Shown piece by piece: positions 47,746 through 60,300 of a stretch of 64,000 nt of DNA. Within the stretch, counting starts at the first letter, position 1; each line of letters starts with the position of its first letter. Below the pieces are notes generated by a model that saw only the letters and a program-made list of their open reading frames with translations, ran no database searches and was not told the origin of the DNA. The translations under genes and the position numbers were made by a program. The DNA comes from Monosporascus cannonballus. Taxonomy: Eukaryota > Ascomycota > Sordariomycetes > Xylariales. The stretch is taken from assembly GCA_004154925.1 (NCBI GenBank), contig QJNS01000043.1, positions 1 to 64,000 of the forward strand. The letters are read 5' to 3'.

Positions 47746-48554
47746 TTAGTGGCCGGCGCGGCGGGATTCGGCAATGACTCTCTGGAGTTCGTCGACCTTG
47801 GCCTTGGCACGGCCGAAGGTACCGAGCTGAAGAGAACGTGTTAGACTTCACATCACTTATGTCGATTTTGTGTGCAATTGGCGCGGGTGTCATACCCTCC
47901 TCTTGGCGAGCTTACGGGCTCGCTTGTCTCGGCTGTTGCGGAGCAATTCAATGACTGGGATCGGAATTAGTGACCTAGCCCGGGCTCGACCTCGTTCGCG
48001 GATAGAGTTTACCTCGGCGCTCGTAAGGGGCGAGACTGGATAGGGGACACAGGTGTTAGCTTTCTGCTATTTGATACTCATGCTAATTCGGTGTTCATGT
48101 CTCGGATATCGAATGAACGACACCATGTGCCTTCAAGGGCGAAGAGGGGCCAGATCAACTCACCCTGCAACCTCCTTCACGATGTCCCTGACGAAGGTAA
48201 CCCGCTTGCTCTGGTGTCCCTTGGTACGGGAGATGCGGGCCTTGGAGACGCGGGGAGTGGTCTTCTACAGTTTCCGAAACGAAGGTTCCCGGTCAGCCAG
48301 CGTCCATCGTCTGCCATGTGCCAATGCGCAAGAGAGAAATAGCAAAGCAGAGATCCTCCACGAGGTGAGACGGCGGGAGATGGTTGACTTAAGGGGAGGT
48401 TGTTCATCTTACATGGCCGCGGCTGAAGAAAGATAGTCAGGTTAGCACGTCGCCCCTCTCTACAACGAAGCATCTTCAGACGGAGTTCCTCGGTGTTGAA
48501 AACTTACTTGATGCCGATGGTGAGCCCGGTGCGGGCGGGCGCTTCCTTTGCCAT
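47746..48554 (-). CDS. RPL36: 60S ribosomal protein eL36
   Basis: Six exons on the minus strand: 48554-48508, 48422-48413, 48264-48164, 48035-48013, 47954-47896, 47826-47746; 106 residues, the family's normal size. eL36 is a small basic protein of the large ribosomal subunit. Conserved segments are spread over the exons: GLTIGINRGHKTTPRVSK, KRVTFVRDIVKEVAG, LAPYERRVIELLRNSRDKRA, RKLAKRRLGTFGRAKAK. Exons 2 and 4 are micro-exons of 10 and 23 nt; both are required to keep frame and to supply NRGH and LAPYERR, which are invariant in the family. All introns are GT-AG. The many short introns near the start are typical of fungal ribosomal protein genes. Because each exon is short, no long open frame marks this gene. 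Confidence 0.96.
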
Positions 48555-49819
48555 TTTTTTTCTGGTGATCGACTGGACGAGTCTTGTTGTTGCTAGATGG
48601 GCGTCGTTGTTAGTAGCTCGCGGGTTGGAGAAGAGGCTCGAAAAGTTCCAATCTGCAGTATCGACAGAATTCTAAGGGCGAGTTTGGCAGTTGGTGTATG
48701 TCACGTGGATGAAAATTCGCTTAAAGTGTGGAGATTGTGTGAACTTGTGTGGCCGGGGTGTGGCTGTCGGAACTAGTCAGCCAGTGAAGGGTGGCTTCTC
48801 CTTTGAATGCGGCTTGCTCTTGGCTTCTCTGTGGATCCAAGATATTCTAATGACAGGTCTCGGCACTGGAAGTTTTGCCGATCATTACGGATACAGTGAC
48901 ACATCAAGCCTCGTTTCCCAGTCAGCCATCGTCAATGTCAACAACGGAATGCCACACCATTTTTCATCTTAAGATGATCTATCTTAAATGGCCTGAGGTC
49001 AATCTTCATTATGATCAGACCAAAATTTTTGGACCCTGACCAGCGCAATTTTCCGTAATAGGATATCCCCTGCCAAATGACGCCCTATTTGTTTGTAGCC
49101 TGATAGGGGAGCTCGATGTGTGGATCTCCATTTCATACAATCGGAAGGTCGCATATTGGATATTGGGAGGCCAGTAATGGTATCCAATGTAAGCTCCGTC
49201 AGCCCTGTGCCACATTTCAATATCCAGGGACGCCTCCAGGCCCTTCGGACATATCATGGAACTCCAATGCGAGTCGGATGTCTTGCAACTTGGGGAGCTA
49301 TGCATACTCGTGCTCCTCACGTTGTAAATTCCCAGTATCGAGGAAGTCAGTCATCACTTCTTTCTTACCACCATACGCTATCGGACTTGACGTTCTGGCT
49401 CGGGGGAAAGCCGGTACTTCCCCGTATGCTTTGAGTGTGGAAAGTTCGAAGTCTGTCTTCGAGTAAAGAGCGCTGTTGTTAGTTGTCTCCTGTACGGTAG
49501 TCACCTCGTCTCTTAGAGTTTCGTTAGTTTACCTGCAAGCGCCACTTCTATCATCGTCTCCTTGCCAGCTTCCTGTCACTCTTTCCCGATATCATTTGAA
49601 CCTTGGCGTTTACCGAAGCGCAATAACAATTGTTTCTGGGAGCAAATCTTGGGGTTTTCCACTTGTTCGACTCATCTGCATTATTCTCATCTTGATAGTG
49701 ATGTTTTGAATCTGGTTCCGGGCGTCCCCTTTGGCTGTATCTGAATCCTTGGAGCGTCGAGGCCGCATTTTACATCTTCACTTTCTTGGTCCTCGCTTTC
49801 TTGGGCGCCATTCATCATC
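48555..49819. other. Divergent promoter region between RPL36 and RhoGEF gene
   Basis: RPL36 leader and promoter on the left, RhoGEF leader on the right. Open frames at 49116-49466 and 49015-49320 overlap on opposite strands and show no motifs. No gene supported. Confidence 0.5.
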
Positions 49820-52800
49820 ATGGCATCAGCCGTAATCCACAATAGTTCTCAGGACTTGAGCTACATTTCTCGAGCGAATAGTAAATCTCCCTCCCTGCCG
49901 AAGAGCCCTCCCGGAACGTGCTCTCGGAGCTGTTCCGTGCATATTCCGAGGGAGCCGAGCTGGGATGCACCAACTCCTCACCACCCGTCTCTGAGAGTGG
50001 CCGGAACAGACCCCGATATCGACTTTGGAACCGTCTGCCTTTCCAGCGCCGATGGGGATGATACTTGGAAGACGTTGGATAATATAGCGGCAATAGGATT
50101 AACTTTGGAGAAAGAAGAAGATGATCTGTTGTCACGGTCAACAGGGCCCCTGGGCGCTCTATGCACAAGTGAAGACCTGAGTGCTGCCGGGACGGAACTT
50201 ACACCGCATACTGTACGACCGTTTCATACATGGATGAAAAACCTACAACGACGGGCTTACCGACCAAGAACACAGGGGGTTGAAGGCGCCACGGAACCTT
50301 CTCCTGAATTCGTCACTGACTGTGACACATTCTCGTCGGCCTGTCACAGGAAGTCTTCGTCGGGGTCTTCGTACGATTTCGTCGCCGCGGTGAAAAGCGC
50401 TTCCGCGAGCCTTGCCAGCGCTAGCGTGATCACCCGGCGACGACGTCAAACTGGACGTTCATCCAATTTCACCAGGGCGGACCGCAGCAGCAGGGCTTCC
50501 ATGTCAGCTCCAAGGTATTCAGAAGATAGCACGTGTTTTGAAGGGTCCTTGGTATTAGACCCGGCAGTAACTGAACGCCAACTCCAGAGACGACGGATCT
50601 TGGAAGAACTAATCAGTACTGAGGAAAGCTACATCGGGGATGTCAAGTTTCTTATGAATGTGGGCACTTTCAGCTATGGTGGTTATTCGCTATTACTGAC
50701 GGTTACGATGACAGGTTTATGTTACCATCCTGGCATCATTACCCGCGTCGCATCCGGAGCTACGCTCTTCCATTAACAGAAACCTCACGGACATAGTCGA
50801 GCTCCACGAGGAGATCCTTGGTGACCTTCATCGAGTTGTACCTCATTCCGAGTACACCCAAGCCGGCCGACCATCGACTAACCCCATCCAGCCGAATAGG
50901 GGGCATCACCGCTGGCACAGCCTTGATTCGGTTCCCGAGGCTAAGGGAGAAAGTTCATGGTTGCAGAGTGTCCCCGAGCTGACCGCAGAACCGAGCATTG
51001 CGGCTGAAGTCGCTGGGGTGTTTGGCAAACAAGTGAGTGATAAATCACTTCTTAGCTCCAGTCCCCGTAAAGACGACTGCGTCTGGTCCGGCAATAAGTG
51101 ACATGGCTGACATTTTCAAGATGAAACGGTTCTTCGTATATGAAGAGTATGGAGCGAAATACGAGATGATGATCAGAGACGTCGCATCTGCCCATCGAAC
51201 CTTGCCTCAGTGGGAGACATATCAAAAAGGCTTAGAGGCCCTAGCCGCTTCTCTCGGATCTGCACACCAGCATCTGGACCATTCGAGAAAATCACTCACT
51301 ATCGGGGATCTCCTAGTCAAAGTAAGCATGACTTTTCACCTGGCCTGGTAGCTGGAAAAGGGGGCTCACATTCAACAGCCTATTCAGAGGATATGCAGAT
51401 ATCCTCTCCTCTTTGCCGAGCTTCTGAAGTGCACTCCTATTTGCGACTGTCCTCGTTCGCATGTGGAGATCGAGAGTGTTCTTATCCGACTTCGCGAAAC
51501 TACCGCCGCTATCAATCGGGCAACGGATAATCCCGGAACGAAGGCGGGCATCGAGAAGACATGGCTGCTTCGGGACCGACTCGCGTGTCCAAACTACGTA
51601 GGTATCATTGAACGCTTTTCATCCGCGCTCCGCGTTAATATATCACCAGAGGTTAGACGCGGCTTCCAAAACTATGATACGCTCTTTCGGGCAGATCCAG
51701 TTATGTGGCGCCCTGCACGTTTGTTGGCAAACTAAGGACGGCGTGAATGGCCAGTACATGGTGACGCTCCTCTACAAGGACTGCTTAGTCCTCGCCACAG
51801 CTGGAAGGGTAGATCAGATCTACACTGTTCAAGCATGCATTTGTTTGGATAGCATCAGAATTGAAGAAACTGATAATGGACGAGGTAGGCACGCTTTATT
51901 GGGCGGATGGCAAGCCCCTTATCAGTGTCAACGGGATATGCTGACCAGTGCTAGGGTTACAGTGCCACACGGCCCCATTTTCTTGGAAACTCGTCTTCGA
52001 ATGTGATCACCAACTCTACGAGGTCATAATGACAGCTTGCACTGCGAAAGAGGAGTCGGAGTGGCGCGCCCGCCTTACGCACTCGGGTTTGATGGACCCT
52101 CTCGAGACCGCGGAAATGGCTCCCTACGGCATGATATGCCTCAACGTAAAGAGTCTTGGAACTGTTTTCGGGAAACCAGGTGAGGAAAGCGTTTTGCGGT
52201 TACATGGGAAAACTTGAGATTTACGATGTTCCTTGCAGGGTCAGTTGCCCGCCGCGTGTCCGTACACAGAGCCACCACCGTCGGTCCAAAATCGTCCCTA
52301 TGTCAAGTCATACTGGAAAACACAACGATGGCAAAAGATACGTCGACGTCATCCTCGAGGGTTCCGATCAATCGGTCGCGGTCGCTCCTGACGACCAACT
52401 CCCGGATCCCAGTGCTAATTCCCTCGAGGACGGAGCGTGCACGCCTTGAGGCTATGCTTTCTGACGTATGGAGTCGTGAGGTCTTGCCATTCCCTGGCAT
52501 AACAATCCGGTCGAGGAGTGAGCGCATAGTACGAAGTTCTGCGACGACGATGATGCGGAAACTTAGCGTTACGAACATCACCGGCTCACTCGCTAAGCGC
52601 GCAACGAGTGTCCCTGGCATGTCCAAGGCCAGTGGCGATGCACTGCCCCATATCGACCTTTACACCCCGGTCGTTAATAACGATGACGGATCAAGCCGTA
52701 TATCTACGACAGAAAATGGGGTTGATCAGAGTACGAGGCCAAAGCTACCCGTGATTTGGGATGGATCTGAACAAATGGGTAGCATCAGCTCAGCTCACCG

Positions 52801-53146
52801 GCACGGTGGTGATGATGCGGCCCTGTCGGGGATGGTTAGAAAAATCGATCTCTCGAAGCTCGATGTAGACTGGCCTACAGACGATGGAAGGATTGGCACT
52901 CCATCTTTACGGACTTCATCAGCCAACAGCACCTGTGTGAGCGCGCGCCCAGCGCCATCGACCAGGTCAGACAAGTCAACGTCTTCCCACTCGCCAGGGA
53001 ACGAGAACACACACCAGAAACCCCGGAGGCACGAGGGTTTCGCACAATCGCCACTGTCCCGTGTAAAGTCATCGAGGAGATTGGCCAAAGTTGGTGCTTT
53101 CAGCAAAGGACTGAAGGCTTCGAGCCTCCGCAGCTTTTTCCGTTGA
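49820..53146 (+). CDS. Rho guanine nucleotide exchange factor (DH-PH)
   Basis: Seven exons, 49820-50659, 50715-51032, 51121-51321, 51379-51597, 51650-51884, 51955-52179, 52239-53146; 981 residues with consistent phases. It should load GTP on a Rho-family GTPase controlling polarity, cell wall or actin. The first 255 residues are Ser-rich and probably disordered. The DH domain follows: RRRILEELISTEESYIGDVK (CR1), MKRFFVYEEYGAKYE, and PIQRICRYPLLFAELLK with the typical QRI.RYPLL helix. A PH domain spans exons 5-6 (IQLCGALHVCWQTKDGVNGQ, WKLVFECDHQLYEVIMTA, EWRARL). The Ser/Arg-rich tail ends with a basic stretch (SRVKSSRRLAKVG, SLRSFFR). The DH domain carries a long insert (about 70 residues, HHRWHSLDSVPE region) between its first helices. 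Target GTPase cannot be read from sequence. Confidence 0.9.
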
Positions 53147-54399
53147 GGCGTCGGCATTTGAGGTTATATGGAGCATTGCGAGGAGTCGTCTCTGCTGTTA
53201 ACTTTGCTTTGTCTATAATTATACCCCGGTTTTGTTTCGCTATGGTAACTGCATACCATAGACCCACGGCAACCGCCTTTCTTTTATATCATGGTGTCTG
53301 CCGGGTTAGTTGGAAATAGGGAGTTGTTCTGGATGGGCGTGTAGATCCACGCAAAAGCACCTACCAGCTAGCAGTATTACTTGAGGGAGTAAAGCATTAA
53401 AAGCTTCAAAGTCTATGAGCGTATTACGTATATCCGTCCGAAACTGAGAAACTACCGCTCCACCCGCGCCCTGCTACCAAGACTTTGTCGTATCACTTGT
53501 CCTTACGACCATCACATTGCATACGTCTACAACGAAATGGAGACAGCTCAGCTCCAGGGCTAACTTAGGAGCATTCGCAAGCCGTCCGGGTGCTCCCCGT
53601 GTCCAGATCTACTTAGCTTAGATAACGAACATACAAAAATAGCCGGCTTCCGAAAGACTTCTATACGGTTCTTTAGCTGGTAGTATCGTGGTTGGTATTG
53701 AATTCCCAGAGAGTACCCAGGTACCTAACATATGGTAGCCCTAGGAGGGGGGCTATGGGGCCTGTCCCCTTTTAACCATCCTTGGAGGCCCCAGAGTGAC
53801 GTAAAGCTGTGGAGGGAGGGGCATGACGCAGGAACGGAAACAGCTGTCGAAGCTCCAGTAAAAGCTGCCTAACTGCCCTTAACAGCCCTGGCAGTGGAAA
53901 GGTGTCGTGCGTTTTCTCCGTTTGCGTTGAGCCTATGACGTAGCCACTACCTCCGGGGACCATGATGATCGAATTGCAAGCATGGCCCAAAGCAACAAAC
54001 TGAAATGCGATTCCAACGTAAGAAAACACGTATTGAGAACAAAAGGAACAAGCTTTCTCTCCATTTCTTAAATTCCAGCCCATCCCACTACCCAACGACC
54101 GTGCAATTCATTCCATCTTGGAATTCTCTACATACCTACATACATATCGACGAGCATAACAAACCAACTCTCTGCGGCTTTCAACTTGGCAACTTTTTAC
54201 GGCGAACAAAAACGTCTCCTTCCTACTAATCCACGCTGCTTGACGATTTACCCCGCTTCCCGAGCACTGTCGATATATCCCAGTAGAGCAAACTCCCCGA
54301 AAGCTTTACTGATACAAGAACATACGTCCCTCGACGAAATACATTACATCATCTCACAACCTCATTCCCCAAGAAAACCACCGACACAACAACGCCAAA
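53147..54399. other. Intergenic region before the SBDS-domain gene
   Basis: 3' flank of RhoGEF and promoter of the next gene. No gene supported; the ORFs at 53772-54229 show no motif. Confidence 0.5.
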
Positions 54400-55249
54400 A
54401 TGGTGAGGGGCAACGCACCTATGAACAAGGTCCACTTCAAGGGCAAAGAAGACAACTTCGTCGTCTTCGTTGATGACGTCGAAACTTTCAAGAAGTGGCA
54501 GAAAGACCAATCCATCCCCATGGCACACTTCATTTCTACCTACAAGGTCTTCGTCACGCACAAGTAAGTCATTCTCTGCTGCTCGTCCCATCACTTTATA
54601 CACATGTCATCTGTTATTCCGTCCCAACTTCAAATGGTCTACGTGATCGTGCTGAAAGGGAGCGGGGTGGGGCGGATTATGCGTATCTTCACCAACGCTC
54701 CCCGCTCCCCATTCGCGAGCCTCGCCGCGTAAATTGAGTGCTGGACAAGAGCCGTCGAATTACGCCCTCCACTTCTGCGGCGGCCTGGCCGTGGGAATTG
54801 GTCGCCATGCGGCACAACAGTTTCAGCGATGACCATACAAACGCCTGTAGACGCCGAAGGGTGCTACAGAGGCTGCAAACCCCCTCTACCCGCGTGACCT
54901 TGCCAACGAATTGCAAACCCTGTTCGTTATGTGATGGCGGCTAACCCATTGATTCCAACAGTCAAGGAAACCAGGGTCAATACAATGGTGCCTCCCACGC
55001 GACCCTGGACAATGAGTTCGGTACTCATACCGATGACGAGGTCATCAAGAAGATCTTAGAGGCGGGCAACCTCCAGGAGTCCGAGGTTAGTTTTGCCACG
55101 ACGCCCCCAGCTCAGACCCTACTCGCGGGTGTGTACTTTGGGATGGTGTGACTGACACGGGCGTCTCATAATAGTTCCCCGAGCGTAGCAACTCCAAGAA
55201 CGACGCCCGGCAAGGCTCTGTTATCGATGGCCGGCCCAGTAACCGATAA
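54400..55249 (+). CDS. Rtc3-like small SBDS-domain protein
   Basis: Three exons, 54400-54563, 54962-55085, 55175-55249; 120 residues. It consists of a lone SBDS N-terminal domain (NKVHFKGKEDNFVVFVDDVE, KKWQKDQSIPMAHFIS, then FGTHTDDEVIKKILEAGNLQ), as in yeast Rtc3 (111 residues), linked to RNA metabolism and stress. It lacks the later domains of the full-length SBDS/Sdo1 ribosome maturation protein, so it is not that gene. Intron 1 is long (398 nt) and contains no conserved frame. The last exon gives a polar tail (NSKNDARQGSVIDGRPSN). All junctions are GT-AG and in phase. The start is the first Met, in a pyrimidine-free AACGCCAAAATGG context close to the fungal consensus. Confidence 0.9.
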
Positions 55250-56677
55250 ATTCCCTGATATTAGCAACCTTGTGCTGCTTTCACAGGTTGGGGTTGGATT
55301 TTGCATGCGTGCGATTTAGGACGAGATCATCGATCCAGGACGAAAGTACCTGTCGGCTGCTATGCTTCATAGCCAGCAACGTTGATGATGGTTGATGGAT
55401 GGCATGGACCGTCTCCCTCGTGAGATGCGATGAAGCTCTAGGTACCTAGATAGCTACCGGATACGAGATCATCAGCCGAGAAACTGATTACCTGCTCGCC
55501 TGCGTGCCCTGCTAGTCAGCCGCCAAGTGTTCCTTCGATCATCTGTGCTAGTTAAATATGATATGTATACGCATTATCATTTGCTCCGCAAGAGATTACG
55601 ACCCCGTTCCCAACGTGCCTAACTCCTCCGTTGAGCGTTGATGCCTTCCTTCGTTTCCCTCATCGTTCGTCGTTCGTCTCCATACGAAAGACACAGCTGC
55701 TTGTTTCTGAAACCCTGTTTGCCGCCCGCTCAGGTCAGCCTCGCGTAACAGCCTATCCTATCCTAATCAACATCCGCATGACACATCCAACACAAAGAAC
55801 AAGGGCGATACGGCTAGGACAGCTTCGGCTTTTCTAAGGGCCGCCCATTTCCTCAAATTATGCCTCACTGCTTAATTCTCCGAGCTACCACTACGTACTG
55901 AGTTGAATCTACTGCCGCCTCGCCTCTTGGCCCATGACTAGTTGGTTGCCTACCAGTGGCAGGAGGGGGATGTGATAGGTGGTGGTGGTAAGAAGATAAG
56001 ACAGGGATGGAGCCTCGCTGTTGACGGCGTTGGTGGAACCCCGGTGACGTCCTTTGTTGCTGAGTCGTCGTTTCGTGGTGGCACTCTCCTTAACCCTGTC
56101 CGGGCGCTCATCATCGTCCTCCTCGTCCGTTCCGCTTCCCATAATATCATTTCACTCGGTAGACGCTCCGCGGGGCCAGATAGACGGATAGATGCATATA
56201 GAGAGGCGCGATTCTAAAAGACATGTCCGCACAGTAGCCACATAGATAGATATCCGATTCCCCGTATCCACTCCGTGATCCTCACACCTACGATGTGTTC
56301 CGTGTCTCTTGGTGCCCACCACGGCGGCCACAGAAGAAGAGAGGGAGCTGTGAGGACAATGGGCATAGATTTAAGATAGTATGATATATATATATTCATG
56401 CCGCTGTAATGCCCAGTTACGGCAGTCGCGGCTGCGGATAAGACGACCCAAAGACACATCGAATCCATTATGATTGGGTTGGATATATACGTTATAGCTA
56501 TGAAAAGACGCAGAAGATCGTTAATCGATGTGGGATTTCTTATCCTATATGTAGGGGATCTCCCGTCGCCCCCCGAGCGGGGGCCTTTCATTTCGCGATG
56601 ACCGGTGGAGGCGCGAGGGAGCCGAAGGGGGATCCGGCGTGTCCGGGGCCCTCTCTGTGCGGCTGGCGTACCATCGA
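55250..56677. other. Convergent intergenic region
   Basis: 3' flanks of the SBDS-domain gene and the membrane protein gene. A weak frame at 55942-56217 overlaps others on the opposite strand. No gene supported. Confidence 0.45.
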
Positions 56678-57300
56678 CTACACCTTCCCGCTGCCACGGT
56701 TTCTCTGTGGGAGAGTCCACGGTTTCGCGCACACGAGCTGGATTTTTTTTTTTCCGTACGTTAGCTTTCGGGGAGCTCGCTCGACACGGCCCTCCCTGAT
56801 GGGCCAGGGCGGTCGTCAGGGAAAAATCACGTACCTCTCCTTCGCTGTAAGCCCAGAAGTAGACGACCATCGCGACCATGTAGTAGATGCCAGCGTTCGT
56901 GGCCTGGTAGAGCAAGACGGAAGCCAGCGCCACGAGCGGGAGGACCGCCAGGCGGGCCTCGAGACTCCGGTGGATCGACGTCCCCGCGATCCACGGCAGC
57001 GGCCAGTCCCACGCGAGCATTGCGATCCCCATGATGAGGTTGACGGTCTGCAGCGCCGGCACCGGCTTCACCGCCCCGTCGAGCGTCTTCGTGAGGAAGT
57101 CCCAGAATATCTTCGGCCAGAAGTATCCCTCCAGCGCGGCAGCGATCTGGTCTGTGTATTGCCATAGCCCGTTAGCCAACGTTCCTCGTCCAACCGGCCA
57201 GAGCCCACCCAGTATTGGGGGGAGAGATAGGGCTCCACCTACAGACTGCTGCCGTCAAGGTGATGAGCCTCGCCCAGTGGTTCTTGATAAGTCTTCCCAT
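56678..57300 (-). CDS. Small conserved fungal multi-spanning membrane protein
   Basis: Three exons: 57300-57243, 57151-56835, 56737-56678; 144 residues. Start MGRLIKNHWARLITLTAAVY, then a Trp/Phe-rich segment (GYFWPKIFWDFLTKTLD), and three further hydrophobic stretches (TVNLIMGIAMLAWDWPLPWI, LAVLPLVALASVLLY, YYMVAMVVYFWAY), giving about four membrane spans. The final exon adds the short polar tail LVCAKPWTLPQRNRGSG. I recognise the pattern (KNHWARLI ... FWAY.EGE ... PWTLP) as a conserved fungal family of unknown function, I believe listed as DUF7727, but the number is from memory. Reading on past the donor at 56834 would replace this tail by a long low-complexity extension, which argues for splicing. 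Location in the cell is unknown. Confidence 0.8.
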
Positions 57301-60300
57301 CTCGTATTCCCTCCCTTAAGTTTGCGTCTTGACCGAAGTTCTGTGTCTTTTCCTTTTTTTTAACCCTCCCGAGGCTGCCTAGCTCCTTTCCTTTCCGACG
57401 CGAATCCTTTTCGCCTCCTTGTCTACCCGAGATAACTCGATTTCCCAAGACGACCCAAGCGTTTGCAAAAGCCGTGATATCAACCGGTCGAGGGAAATAA
57501 AAATTGATAACACGCGCCCCGGACGAATGAGGTTCGAAAGACGGGATCGGTGACCAGTCGACCTCCCCGTGAATTAAACAAAAAAATTATACAAAGGTGT
57601 AGTTGAGAATGGGAGCGCAAGGTAACCGGACCTGCAAACTGGTTTGGCAAAAGAAAAAAAAGAAACTGCCGAGGTGAACGAAGGAATATCGACAAGCGAG
57701 TGCACAGCGCTGGCAAGTCGGAAAAGAAGAGGGAAGAAGAAGACCAGCAGTTGCAGATCACGGCCGGCTGAGGGGTTTGGATGGCCTATATTGGAGGTAC
57801 TCCTGATAGAGGCTTGCGGCTCTTGGCCTCGTGTGTGGGGAGCGATGGCTCCCTATGGGGGAAGGCTTGAATCACTAGGGGCTGGGGTGCCTAGGTATCC
57901 AGCGTTTCCGGCTTGACGGTGGTAAGACTTCGCTTGAAACCCAGGTCCTGGAAATCCGATCTATAATGACAGCGGGCATCCGAACGACATTGGCTTCATC
58001 CGTAACGTCCTTTAGAGATCCCTCAAACGGGACGTCGCCGAGCCCTCAACCCTGTTCTGTTGTAGGAGATGTCGGTTCAGCCACCTCAACGATGAGACCT
58101 TGTTGCTGAGACGAGACGGGTGTCGATCGGTCCAACACACCCAGCTGCTCGTTTCCTATATGACGTGTATACCGTTCTGCCACTCGGGTATCGGTATCGT
58201 GTGTGCGCGTCTGTACCTTGTCAGATGCTGTGAGCTAGGGGTATCTTTTGAGGCTCCGTCCGTCGCATTAACGAAGCGTGGAAGATCAGACAGGGCGTTG
58301 TCAGTAAGGGGTCGTACTATTATGAGGAAACAGGAGGTTCTCCATCACGGAAGAGTAGAACCCCAGACGTGCGGAGGTGATGCAGAGTTTTAAAAAGCGA
58401 CAGGGCAAGAAGGGTGGTTGCGGAACACGTATAGTCTCATCAGCCACGGCCGAGACCGCCTATATTTCCCTCGTCAGCCAATTGCCAGCCCAGCGCGAAC
58501 CCGAGGCGGCCGTGCAATGCAGCTAATGGATTCCCTTCCGGGAGCTACAGCGACTCTATCTTGCCTCATGATGTGCAGAATTGGAATAGTAGCCCGATAC
58601 AGTTAGCACGCCATCTATCGAGACTAGTATACTTGGGAAGGTGGGCAACTCTGCACGCTGATGGTCGTTGGGGTCGCAAAGAATCATCTCGAGAATAGCA
58701 TCGTTACGGCGCGGAGAAGCTGATTGGGTCAACGTGGGCGGTTAATTGCCTTGGTATAGCCAATAGGAGTTCTCGTCGCCTGCTTCACTGCCGGGTTCCC
58801 CCTTCTGTAGCAGGGATTTCCTGCAGCCGAGGTGGTTTAGCTCCCGCCTTATTCTCCGTTGCCATTCGTCCATCTCCCCCTCATGTGCATGTCTTTATTG
58901 ATCCTGCCAGTCACAGCACATCGCATGCCAAAAGCGGGGATTACCAGGTTCGGGGCGAAAACGTGGCTGGTGGCTGCTGAATCCGACAAGATCTGGTCTA
59001 CTGTGTCTTGGCATCACCTGCACATGTAGTAGCGTAAGGAGGGCATTCGTGCGTGAAGCTTCTGGTGGTTGAACGGTCTTTGGGAGAATTTCCTCAAGAA
59101 GTAGTAACAATGTTAGAATTCAATAGCAACCCTCGTGGCAAGCGTCTGTTGGCGCTTTTCTCTAGCTGAAGTTCTGAGACGGAACCTTGGCGGCGATCAG
59201 GCGGTTCCCAGACTCTGGCGGGTTTGAGAGGGTCAAAGCCGAGTCTCGATTGAAGCGATAAGAGTTTTGGGTGTGGGCCACCATAAGACGCCTGCCTGCT
59301 ACCGAAACAGGGTGAATGACTGCTACGGCTAATATTGACAAGGGGCCCTAAACCGTCAGTGCCGCATCACCCGAGAAACGAGAAGTGCGGTCCCAAGTGG
59401 CGTTCACTCGAAATCGCTCGGCTAGGAAGATTTCCGACTTTCAAAGGCGCCGGTTAAAATGCCTCGAGAGTCTGCATGAGGGCTTCCCATGCCGGGCTAT
59501 CTACGGAATCTACGTCATGACCTGGCTGGCGTTGTTGCCGAGTTCGATCGTGGGAGGGGTATTAGGAGGACAATATAAATCGCCCACATACTCGCTACTC
59601 CCCAAGTTTCCTCGTAAAAGTCAAAGGAACCGCTCGCCCGCTAGCGAAAAGGATGAGGAATATCACGCCGACGAGCGAGGGACATGTGGAGGCGTAATTC
59701 TTTATCAAATAGGCGGGTACAAGTTGCGGTGTCGATTTGAGCCATTTTACTCGCTCTCGGGTCTCTTGCCCGTCGGCTGCCCAGCAAGGCCAGAGATGTG
59801 GGGGGGGGGGGGGGGNNNNNNNNNNAAACCCCCCCCCCCCCCCCACATGTCTGCCACATCACCGCAGCAGCCACAACGATGCGAAGCTAATGCTTCTTCA
59901 CGTCTCTAACCGGCATCGTTAATTGATTGCGATAGTCGACCATGCAGGATCGGGATGCCTTGTCTACACAACTGCCCACGAGCACCTAATTGTAGCATGG
60001 GGATTAACAACAAACTCGGAATTAACAAGCCTCGGATAGCGCCAGCACGAAAGGGGCCTCCCGATAAAGCAATCCGCCCATTAAAAATTGAACTTTCTCA
60101 TTTCGACCCCACGATATTTCCCAAATGGCTTATACGAATCATACGTAGTCGCCCTCACACATGGTGCAGCCTGCCGCCAACCAGATCCAAATTCAACGGA
60201 AACTTATTCTAGTCGGCCGCTGACCCGGAGCTCTCATTGGTCTTTCCATTGACTCCATTGACATAAGGAGCCACATCTCTGGCAACACAAGACGAGGCCT

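Noticed and set aside
56214..57179. 321-codon minus frame covering the small membrane protein
   Set aside because: It misses the first exon and reads through the intron at 56834 into low-complexity sequence; the three-exon model fits the family.
59385..59909. Frame crossing the assembly gap
   Set aside because: It depends on unknown bases and on Gly and Pro runs from the homopolymers.
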